Shown in pieces: positions 1-5,946 of a stretch of 8,961 bases of DNA. Location of the stretch: assembly GCA_023427865.1 (NCBI GenBank), contig JAEYZV010000078.1, forward strand, positions 1 through 8,961. The letters run 5' to 3'. Source of the stretch: Acidobacteriota bacterium. Its GTDB lineage: Bacteria > Acidobacteriota > Vicinamibacteria > Vicinamibacterales > Vicinamibacteraceae. Position 1 is the first letter of the stretch, and every line of letters begins with the position of its first letter. A program made the position numbers and the translations under genes. The notes beneath the pieces are model-generated. The model saw nothing but the letters and a program-made list of their open reading frames with translations. It did not search any database and was not told the origin of the DNA.

Positions 1-197
1 CGAGCCGCGTCACCTGCACCGTGCGGGTCAAGTCCGACGTCGTGTGGAAGGAGCGCGACCCGCAGCTGCCGACCAGCGTCTGGTACATGACCGACGCCGA
101 GTGGCTCGGCTTCCGCCTCGTTCGCCCCGCGACCGTCCCGAGCGCCGAGGACATGTACCGGGCCTGGAACAACGGCGTGGAAGTGGATCCGTACTAG
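1..197 (+). CDS. Formylglycine-generating enzyme / SUMF1-family protein, C-terminal fragment
   Basis: The window opens inside a gene, and its last 64 codons are read from base 3 to the TAG at 195-197. The peptide contains WKERDPQLPTSVWYMTDAEW, then GFRLVRP, then SAEDMYRAWNNGVE. This matches the C-terminal signature I know from bacterial FGE-sulfatase (SUMF1/EgtB/PvdO-fold) proteins, in which a W-K-x-R-D-P-Q-x-P segment precedes a GFRxVRP strand that closes the fold. Family members oxidise a cysteine or serine in sulfatases to formylglycine, or act as non-catalytic structural relatives. The catalytic cysteines lie upstream of the window, so true FGE activity cannot be judged. The start, any signal peptide and the operon context are not visible. 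Codon use is high-GC and coding-like. The gene ends just before an A/T-rich patch and a hairpin. Confidence 0.78.
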   Translation, partial: SRVTCTVRVKSDVVWKERDPQLPTSVWYMTDAEWLGFRLVRPATVPSAEDMYRAWNNGVEVDPY

Positions 198-224
198 AAA
201 TTAGCGATTGGAAATTAGAAATGT
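197..224. repeat. Short imperfect A/T-rich tandem repeat
   Basis: Two 14-nt units lie back to back immediately after the first stop codon. Both begin with GAAATTAG (197-204 and 211-218) and they match at about 10 of 14 positions. The patch stands out as A/T-rich in an otherwise very G/C-rich window. It could be a small slippage-derived microsatellite. No function is evident from sequence. Confidence 0.45.
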
Positions 225-230
225 TCAATG

Positions 231-258
231 CCTCGGGGGATCCCGGGATCCTTCGAGG
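231..258 (+). terminator. Probable intrinsic terminator after the FGE-like gene
   Basis: A near-perfect hairpin begins 34 nt after the FGE-like stop codon. CCTCG at 231-235 pairs with CGAGG at 254-258, GG at 236-237 makes G-U pairs with TT at 252-253, and GGATC pairs with GATCC around a four-base CCGG loop. It is followed by a T-rich stretch (261-270, TTGTTCATTT). The two G-U pairs form only in plus-strand RNA and become C-A mismatches in the opposite transcript. This favours a role in ending the plus-strand mRNA. The T tract is interrupted, so termination strength is uncertain. Confidence 0.48.
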
Positions 259-325
259 AATTGTTCATTTCTGGCCGAGCGCCCAGTGTATGGGGGGCCC
301 GCCGCATGCCTCCCCGGCGCCCGGC

Positions 326-395
326 GGGCGACGGCTACGTACGCGGAATGCGATGCGCACGGCATTACGTAGCCGTCGGGCCTTGCCCGACGGGC
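326..395. repeat. REP-like palindromic intergenic repeat, copy 1
   Basis: A 13-bp perfect inverted repeat has arms at 329-341 (CGACGGCTACGTA) and 366-378 (TACGTAGCCGTCG) around a 24-nt loop. The right arm overlaps a second, tighter hairpin at 373-393 (CCGTCGGGC, CTT loop, GCCCGACGG) with a perfect 9-bp stem. The two folds share bases 373-378 and are mutually exclusive. A 30-nt block at 366-395 recurs at 6903-6932 with 28 of 30 identities, and a 13-nt block at 326-338 recurs at 6950-6962. This behaves like a dispersed REP-type element. Here it lies downstream of both flanking genes, in a convergent gap where it could also act as an RNA 3'-end or terminator structure. Confidence 0.72.
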
Positions 396-467
396 GGTGC
401 GACCAGTGGTCCCGCGACGACGTCGGGCAGCTTGACGCTGAGCCCCCCGCCAGGCCATCGCGGATCG

Positions 468-3131
468 CTACCGCTCGATCCGTGCGAGTTCCGCGGCGGT
501 CCAGGGGCGCTCGCGATCCTGCGTCGCGGCACGCACGCGCGCCACGCTGGCGGCGTCGACGGCCGACGCGCCGTGGCCCCACTCGCGACGGATGTACGTC
601 AGCACCGCCGCAATCTGCGCGTCGTCCAGCGCGCTGCCGATGGGCGGCATCAAGCCGGTCGCGCCCTCCTTGCCGTGCAGCAGGACGCGCACGGGCACGC
701 CCGCCTCGGCGAGCGCCAGCGGCGATCCGACGAGGCTCGCTCCGCGACCTGGCTGACCGCGTCCGTCGGCCTGGTGGCACGCCTGGCAGAACGCCTCGTA
801 CACGCCGCGTCCAGCGGCGAAGCGCTCCTGTTCCGCGGCGGTCAGCGGAGGCGGTGCGTCGGCGTCGCCGGGCTTGCCGGGCCATGTCACGCGTGTCAGC
901 ACCGCGGCCGCCTGCTTGCCCAGCCGTGTGTCGGTGGCGGCGAGTCGAACGAATGCCTCGGGCAGGCGCGTGAGGCGCAGCGCCGGCCCGGCGGGGCCGG
1001 TCCTCGTCGCCGTCGCCGGCCCGCCGTACGCGTACGCCCCACCCCGGCTGAGGCGCCCACCGGGACACGTCGGACAGACGGCAGCCGCGGGGTTGGGCAG
1101 CGGTGGCTGCTGCCCCGGGAGCGGCGCCCCGAGCAGTCCGATCTCGGCCCCGTGCAACAGGGCCTCGCGCTGCCACGCCGGCGTCGCGTCGTCGGCAATG
1201 CGTGCCAGCCACGTGCGCGCGTCGTCATCGCGGGCGGCGTGGAACATCGTGGCGGCCACCATGGCCGCGATCCCGCGCACGGGCGCCGACTGGTCCATCG
1301 CCGTCCGGGTGTCCAGCAGTCGTTCGAGCAGGCGCGACTCCGCGCCCCGCACACCGCTCAACACCACGTCGACCAGGACGGGGTCGTCGGTGCCGTGACG
1401 CCTCAGCAGGTCCGCGAGTGCCGACAGCTTGGTGTCGCCGTCGGGCATCATGCCGAGCGATGCGGCCAGCTGCAGGCGCACCTGCCAGTCGGCATCGCCC
1501 GCCCGTGCGATCACGTCGGCATGTACGGGGTGACCCGGCTCGACGAGCCAGCGCTCGGCCACCTTCACGCCTGCGGCGCGGACGACAGGGGATGCGTCCT
1601 TCATCGCGGCCCTGACGTGTGCCGGCGTCACGGCTTCGAGTCCGTCGAGCGTCCAGAGCGCGTGGGCGCGCGCCCGTTCGTCGCCGCCGTCGGCGAGCAG
1701 GGCCTCGAGCAGGGGCAGGGCTGCCGCGTCCGCGCGTTCGACGAGCAGGCGCTGCGCCGTGTCGCGACGCCATCCGTTCGGGTGCGTGAGCAGCGACACG
1801 AGATCCGGCGTGCGGGAGGGCATCGCCGCGGTGTCGCGCTGCGTGGTGTCGTGCACGACGCGCCAGATGCGGCCGAAGCCGCGCGGGTCCACGAGCCCGC
1901 GCTTCTCGACGTACTCCTTCAGGTACAGCGTCAGCGAGAGGCGATGTTCGATCATCCCCCGGTACATGTCGACGATGTGGAGCGTGCCGTCGGGCGCATT
2001 GGCCAGGAACACGGGTCTGAAGCGCTCGTCGGTGGAGGCAAGGAACTCGCCTTCCGGATAAGCCCTGGCCGCGCTGATCCCGGACCCCGTGTCCCGAACC
2101 GTGAGCCGGCTCACGAGATTGGCGGCGGGTTCGGCGACGAACACGTTGCCGTACGTGTCGGCCGGCAGTCGGTCGCCACGGAACACGAGCGGACTGCACA
2201 CCGAGGTGTAGCGGGCCAGCGTGCCGTCCTCGCGCAACACACTGAACTGGTACCCGCGGTTGACGCCGGGCGTCGGTCGCACCGGCCATACCGTATTCAG
2301 CCCGTTCTCGACGGTCGACAGCCGTTCGTAGTTGCCGCGCGTGCGCAGCACGCTCGGGTTGCGCACGTAGTACTCGCTCGCCACGAGATCGACGTGCAGC
2401 GCCGACTCGTTGGAGTTGCGGTACGTGCGTCCGGCATCGTCGTGCGTCACGCCCCACTGCCCGCGAATCGGCGAGGGGGCGGCGACCAGGGTCCCCGACG
2501 TCCACTGCAGGTGCATCCCGGACTGGCCGGCGGTCCTGAGGCGGTTGTCGATCGACCAGTCGAAGGTGTTGGCATTGTTCTGGACGTCGATCTCGCGCCG
2601 GCCGAAGCGGTCGCTGACGAGCGACTTCGTGTCCATGCGCAGGTCGCCGTCGGTGTCGCGCATCAGCCAGATGTGGGGCGGTTCGGCGACGAGCACGCCG
2701 GTGTCGAGCACCTTCACGCTCCGCGCGAGCACGAGGCCGTCGGCAAACACCGTGCGCGCATCCATGCGGCCGTCGCCATCGGTGTCGCGCAGCACGACGA
2801 CGCGTCCGACCGGGTCGTGTTCGCCGCCCGCGGCGAGGTCGGGCATGTACCCCGGCATCTCGACGACCCAGAGGCGTCCCGCCGCATCCCAGTCGATCGC
2901 CACGGGATCCTGCACCAGCGGCTCGCTGGCGACGAGTTCCAGCCGGTATCCCGGCGGCATGTGGAACGTGCGGAGCGCTTCGTCAGGCGCGAGCGGCGGC
3001 GAGTCGGGCGCGACGCGCTGCACACCGGGCGGCCACCTGCCCGTGTCGCGGGCCTGCCGGCCGTTCAGCGTGGCCGCGGCGACGATCACGACGGTGGCGG
3101 CGAGAAGGAATCGGGACACAATGGCGTGCAT
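468..3131 (-). CDS. Exported PVC-type dehydrogenase with HEAT repeats and C-terminal cytochrome c domain
   Basis: This 887-residue protein is probably a periplasmic redox enzyme passing electrons to its own haem c. Residues 1-25 form a hydrophobic signal peptide. Residues ~45-420 resemble the membrane-bound dehydrogenase (PVC-type, DUF7133-like) beta-propeller, starting with PPGYRLELVASEPLVQDPVA and carrying two calcium-loop motifs, DTDGDGRMD (116-124) and DTDGDLRMD (159-167). Residues ~440-650 are alpha-helical HEAT-like repeats. A Gly/Pro-rich linker with a CPTC motif follows. The C-terminal cytochrome c domain has the haem-attachment motif CQACH (782-786) and a plausible axial Met828 in TGLMPP. 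The family is common in Planctomycetes, Verrucomicrobia and Acidobacteria, and substrates are mostly unknown, often presumed to be sugars or alcohols. The start at 3131 is supported by AGGAAG 9 nt upstream and by the signal peptide. The frame stays open upstream to 3290, but that Arg-rich extension is antisense to the neighbouring gene. Confidence 0.88.
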   Translation of the reverse strand: MHAIVSRFLLAATVVIVAAATLNGRQARDTGRWPPGVQRVAPDSPPLAPDEALRTFHMPPGYRLELVASEPLVQDPVAIDWDAAGRLWVVEMPGYMPDLAAGGEHDPVGRVVVLRDTDGDGRMDARTVFADGLVLARSVKVLDTGVLVAEPPHIWLMRDTDGDLRMDTKSLVSDRFGRREIDVQNNANTFDWSIDNRLRTAGQSGMHLQWTSGTLVAAPSPIRGQWGVTHDDAGRTYRNSNESALHVDLVASEYYVRNPSVLRTRGNYERLSTVENGLNTVWPVRPTPGVNRGYQFSVLREDGTLARYTSVCSPLVFRGDRLPADTYGNVFVAEPAANLVSRLTVRDTGSGISAARAYPEGEFLASTDERFRPVFLANAPDGTLHIVDMYRGMIEHRLSLTLYLKEYVEKRGLVDPRGFGRIWRVVHDTTQRDTAAMPSRTPDLVSLLTHPNGWRRDTAQRLLVERADAAALPLLEALLADGGDERARAHALWTLDGLEAVTPAHVRAAMKDASPVVRAAGVKVAERWLVEPGHPVHADVIARAGDADWQVRLQLAASLGMMPDGDTKLSALADLLRRHGTDDPVLVDVVLSGVRGAESRLLERLLDTRTAMDQSAPVRGIAAMVAATMFHAARDDDARTWLARIADDATPAWQREALLHGAEIGLLGAPLPGQQPPLPNPAAAVCPTCPGGRLSRGGAYAYGGPATATRTGPAGPALRLTRLPEAFVRLAATDTRLGKQAAAVLTRVTWPGKPGDADAPPPLTAAEQERFAAGRGVYEAFCQACHQADGRGQPGRGASLVGSPLALAEAGVPVRVLLHGKEGATGLMPPIGSALDDAQIAAVLTYIRREWGHGASAVDAASVARVRAATQDRERPWTAAELARIER
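3105..3109 (+). promoter_or_regulatory. Ribosome binding site of the amidohydrolase
   Basis: AAGGA, extended to GAAGGAA, lies 11 nt before the ATG at 3121 and decides that start over the in-frame ATG at 3130, which has no good Shine-Dalgarno sequence. The site lies inside the coding sequence of the opposite-strand cytochrome gene, where its complement encodes Phe8-Leu9. Confidence 0.62.
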
Positions 3132-4122
3132 GCTGGAGAGCTTCCTGCAACCGGGCCGCACGGCGGCCACCGGCCACACACTCGGATCGCGGCGTGAGTT
3201 CCTCGGCGCCGGTGGACTCGCGCTTGCCGGCCTCCTGCTGCCGAGCCTGGCGCGCGACCTTCGTGCGCAGGACGAGCCCATCATAGACATCCATCAGCAC
3301 GTGGGCTACAGCGGCCGTCCGGACGCGGTCCTGCTGACGCACCAGCGCACGATGGGGGTGTCGACGACGATCCTGCTGCCGGCCGGTCGGCCCGTGCAGC
3401 GCCCTTCGACGCTCGACGGCAAGGCCAACGGGTTGCAGGCACAGGCGCACGGCTTCGAATCGTGCCGCGATTTCGCGCGCGCGCACCCCGGCGAGTACCT
3501 GTTCGCTGCCAACGAGGTGCCGGACGTCGAGGGCGCGACGCAGGAGATCGCACGCCAGCTGGCGCAGGGGGCCGTCGTGATCGGCGAGCAGAAATTCGGG
3601 CTGCCGTGCGACGCGCCGGAGATGCAGGCGATATACCGGCTCGCCGAGGAGCGTGGCGTGCCGGTGCTCATGCACTGGCAGTTCGGCTCGTACAACCACG
3701 GCTTCGAGCGGTTCGGCCGCATGCTGGAGCGTTACCCGCGCGTGAACTTCATCGGGCATGCGCAGACGTGGTGGGGCAACATCGACGCCAGGCACGCCGA
3801 TCAGGCGGTGCTGTACCCCAAGGGCCCGGTGACGGCCGGGGGCCTCACCGACAGGTACCTGCGGGACTACCCGAACATGTACGGTGATCTGTCGGCCGGT
3901 TCCGGCCTCAACGCGCTGACGCGCGACGAGGCGTTCACGCGTGACTTCCTCACGCGGCATCAGGACAAGCTGCTGTTCGGCAGCGACTGCAACGACCACG
4001 TGGGATCGGGGGAGAAGTGCCAGGGCGCCCAGACGATCGCCGCCGTGCGTCGCCTGGCGTCGAGCAAGGCGGTCGAGCGCAAGCTCCTCCACGACAACGC
4101 GAAGCGGCTGTTCGAGCTCTGA
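3121..4122 (+). CDS. Tat-exported amidohydrolase (amidohydrolase_2 / ACMSD-like)
   Basis: This 333-residue metal-dependent TIM-barrel hydrolase or decarboxylase begins with a twin-arginine signal. SRREFL (23-28) is followed by a hydrophobic stretch GLALAGLLLPSLA and probable cleavage near LRA-QD (residues 49-50), so it should be exported folded with its metal. The mature part starts with the HxH metal motif in IDIHQH (His58, His60). Further candidate ligands or active-site residues are Glu156 and Lys158 in GEQKFG, His185 in LMHW, His213 in FIGHAQ and Asp289 in LFGSDCND. This layout fits amidohydrolase family 2; the reaction and substrate are not predictable. Two ATGs are possible (3121 and 3130), and 3121 has the better ribosome binding site. 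No start codon lies between 3130 and the Tat motif, so the overlap with the divergent gene cannot be avoided. Only 3 nt separate its stop from apbE. Confidence 0.88.
   Translation: MACMLESFLQPGRTAATGHTLGSRREFLGAGGLALAGLLLPSLARDLRAQDEPIIDIHQHVGYSGRPDAVLLTHQRTMGVSTTILLPAGRPVQRPSTLDGKANGLQAQAHGFESCRDFARAHPGEYLFAANEVPDVEGATQEIARQLAQGAVVIGEQKFGLPCDAPEMQAIYRLAEERGVPVLMHWQFGSYNHGFERFGRMLERYPRVNFIGHAQTWWGNIDARHADQAVLYPKGPVTAGGLTDRYLRDYPNMYGDLSAGSGLNALTRDEAFTRDFLTRHQDKLLFGSDCNDHVGSGEKCQGAQTIAAVRRLASSKAVERKLLHDNAKRLFEL
3141..3146 (-). promoter_or_regulatory. Ribosome binding site of the cytochrome-type dehydrogenase
   Basis: Read on the minus strand, this is AGGAAG, 9 nt before the ATG at 3131-3129. 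It sits inside the amidohydrolase coding sequence, where the plus strand encodes Phe8-Leu9. It mirrors the site at 3105-3109 about a centre near 3126. Confidence 0.62.
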
Positions 4123-4125
4123 ACG

Positions 4126-5151
4126 ATGCGGGTGCTCGTCCTCCTCGTGACCCTCCTTGCCGCCGGCGTCTCGTCGGCGCGGGATGGTGCGCTCCAGCGA
4201 TTCGAGGCCGTCGAGCCACACATGGGGACGCTGGCGCGAATCACCGTCTTCGCCAGCGACGAAGACGCCGCGCGGCGTGCATTCCGCGCCGGGTTCGATC
4301 GCATCGGCGAGCTGAACGCGACACTCTCGGACTACGTCCCCGACAGTGAGCTGAACCGCGTCACGCGTGACGCCGTCGGCACACCGGTTCCGGTCGGCGC
4401 CGACCTCTTTGCCGTGCTCCGCGCGTCGCAGGCCCTCGCGGTGGCGACCGAGGGCGCCTTCGACATCACGCAGGGCCCTGTGGTCCGCCTCTGGCGGGAG
4501 GCACGACGGCTGCAACGATTGCCCGACCGCACGGCGCTGGAGGCCGCGTCGCGTCGGAGCGGCTACCGGCACATGCACCTGGACGAGGCTCGCCGCACGG
4601 TCATGTTCGACATCCCGGGCATGTCGCTGGACGTCGGCGCGATCGGCAAGGGCTACGCCGCCAGCGAGGCAATCGCGGCGATCACCCGCGCAGGTGTGCA
4701 CAGCGCGCTCGTCGCCGTGAGCGGTGACGTCGCCTTCAGCGACGCGCCGCCGGGGCAGGACGGCTGGCGGATCCGCGTGCATCGCGGCGACATCGGCGAC
4801 GATCGCATTCCTGCAGTGCTGGCGCTCACCAACGGTGCGGTCTCGACGTCGGGCAATGCCGAGCAGCACCTCGACGTGGATGGCCGGCGGTACTCGCACG
4901 TGATCGATCCCGCGTCGAAGACCGGGCTCACCGACGACATCACGGTCACGGTGGTGGCCAGGCACGGCATCGACGCCGACGGGCTCGACACGGCAGTCGG
5001 CGTGCTCGGACCGGATCGGGGCCTCGCGCTCGTGGATGCGCGATCCGACGCCGCAGCTCTCGTGGTGGTGCGTCGCGACGGCAGGACCGAGGTACACGCG
5101 TCGCGACGGTTCCTTGAACGGGCTCGCCGGCAGGGCGCGGCCAGCCGGTAG
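4126..5151 (+). CDS. apbE: FAD:protein FMN transferase ApbE
   Basis: This 341-residue protein belongs to the ApbE family, which splits FAD and attaches FMN covalently to a Thr or Ser of exported flavoproteins such as FMN_bind-domain, NqrC or RnfG subunits. Residues 1-18 form a signal peptide (cleavage near SSA-RD) without a lipobox Cys, so it is probably a soluble periplasmic form. Visible family motifs are HMGT, FDITQGP (112-118), LDVGAIGKGYAA (168-179), SGD (199-201), VSTSG, YSHVIDP (256-262) and GLDTAVG (286-292), the last supplying the metal-binding Asp288 and Thr289. Small deviations are Ser180, where the family usually has Asp after the KGYA stretch, and Ser199, where a Gly-Gly pair is common. 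It starts 3 nt after the amidohydrolase stop with only a weak ribosome binding site, which suggests translational coupling. No obvious FMN-acceptor gene lies in the window. Confidence 0.93.
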   Translation: MRVLVLLVTLLAAGVSSARDGALQRFEAVEPHMGTLARITVFASDEDAARRAFRAGFDRIGELNATLSDYVPDSELNRVTRDAVGTPVPVGADLFAVLRASQALAVATEGAFDITQGPVVRLWREARRLQRLPDRTALEAASRRSGYRHMHLDEARRTVMFDIPGMSLDVGAIGKGYAASEAIAAITRAGVHSALVAVSGDVAFSDAPPGQDGWRIRVHRGDIGDDRIPAVLALTNGAVSTSGNAEQHLDVDGRRYSHVIDPASKTGLTDDITVTVVARHGIDADGLDTAVGVLGPDRGLALVDARSDAAALVVVRRDGRTEVHASRRFLERARRQGAASR

Positions 5152-5181
5152 TGGCGTGGAGCCGTCGACGGGGGGTGCTGC

Positions 5182-5913
5182 ATGTTCATCGCGTTCGCGC
5201 TGCTGCTCGTCGGCATCGCGGCGTTGGCCCACACCGCGCCGACCCCGTTCCTGCTCGAGGCGCACCGGCCGGGACGCTCCCTGTGGCACGTGCCGCCCGA
5301 ACCCGGCCGGCCGCCGACGATCCACCTCACCTTCGACGATGGGCCGAACGCGACGTGGACGCCGCCGCTGCTCGACGCGCTGCGTGAATCCGAGGTGCGC
5401 GGCACGTTCTTCCTGATCGACGCGCACATCAGTGCGGAGACCGAGCCGATCGTCCGTCGCATCGCCGATGACGGCCACGCCATCGCACTGCACAGCGGCA
5501 CGCGTCGACTGATGCTGGCGTCGCCCTCGGCCCTCGCGACACAGCTGCGCCGCACGTCGGACCGCATTGCAGCGATCACGTCGCGCCGGCCGTGCGAGAT
5601 GTTCCGCCCGCACGCGGGGTGGAGAAGCGGCCGCATGTACGACGGGTTGCGTGAGGCCGGGTTCACCCTCGTCGGCTGGAGCTGGGGCATGTGGGATTGG
5701 GACTGGTGGCGGCGGGCCGATGCCGACTCGGTCGCCAGGCGGCTCGCACGCAAGGCGTCGGCCGGTGACATCGTCGTCATCCACGACGGTCATCACGTGA
5801 ACCCGCACGCCGATCGGCGCCACGCCGCGGGAACGGTGCGGCGGCTGGTGCCGATGCTGCGTGCGCGCGGGTTCGTGTTCGCGGCGCTCTGCGACATGCG
5901 GCCTGTGCCGTAG
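5182..5913 (+). CDS. Polysaccharide deacetylase (NodB homology domain), membrane-anchored or exported
   Basis: This 243-residue carbohydrate esterase family 4-like protein has an N-terminal hydrophobic segment (residues 1-17) acting as signal or anchor. It carries the NodB motifs TFDDGP (50-55; Asp52 candidate base, Asp53 metal ligand), a His-containing second motif HSGTRR (104-109), RPHAGW (142-147) and IHDG (200-203; His201). In the usual second motif, H-[ST]-x-x-H-P, the second metal-binding His would fall at position 108, but this protein has Arg. A Trp-rich stretch WDWDWW (171-176) probably lines the active site. The family removes N- or O-acetyl groups from peptidoglycan, chitin or exopolysaccharide. 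The gene follows apbE by 30 nt, with a G-rich Shine-Dalgarno-like GGGGGTG just before the ATG, and is probably the last gene of the operon. The fold assignment is strong, but activity is uncertain because of the altered metal site. Confidence 0.87.
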   Translation: MFIAFALLLVGIAALAHTAPTPFLLEAHRPGRSLWHVPPEPGRPPTIHLTFDDGPNATWTPPLLDALRESEVRGTFFLIDAHISAETEPIVRRIADDGHAIALHSGTRRLMLASPSALATQLRRTSDRIAAITSRRPCEMFRPHAGWRSGRMYDGLREAGFTLVGWSWGMWDWDWWRRADADSVARRLARKASAGDIVVIHDGHHVNPHADRRHAAGTVRRLVPMLRARGFVFAALCDMRPVP

Positions 5914-5920
5914 GCAGCAG

Positions 5921-5946
5921 GATGATGCTGTGTGGTGCAGATCATC
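5921..5946. terminator. Hairpin in the convergent gap, possible bidirectional terminator
   Basis: GATGAT (5921-5926) pairs with ATCATC (5941-5946), and CTG (5928-5930) pairs with CAG (5938-5940) across a single bulged G, leaving a 7-nt loop. The hairpin spans the 31-nt gap between the deacetylase stop and the ribokinase stop and includes part of the ribokinase TGA. Its symmetry means it can form in transcripts from either side. There is no T tract, so intrinsic termination is only a possibility. Confidence 0.35.

Noticed and set aside
401..411. Small perfect palindrome GACCAGTGGTC as a possible operator
   Set aside because: It is only 5 bp per arm, is single-copy, and lies downstream of both flanking genes, where an operator is not expected.
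228..3197. A 989-codon open frame on the plus strand opposite the cytochrome-type dehydrogenase
   Set aside because: It is antisense to a gene with clear domains and motifs. Its translation is rich in Arg/His/Gly/Ala with no recognisable domain, and long antisense frames are expected in very GC-rich coding DNA.
3132..3290. A 53-residue N-terminal extension of the cytochrome-type dehydrogenase, starting at 3290
   Set aside because: It is Arg/Ser/Pro-rich, would bury the signal peptide, and is antisense to the Tat signal of the amidohydrolase. ATG 3131 has a good ribosome binding site.
2983..5823. A 946-codon open frame on the minus strand opposite the amidohydrolase, apbE and deacetylase genes
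   Set aside because: It runs across three well-recognised genes and both of their junctions. Its composition is low-complexity Arg/Val/His-rich, and no family motifs were seen. It is best explained as a GC-driven shadow.
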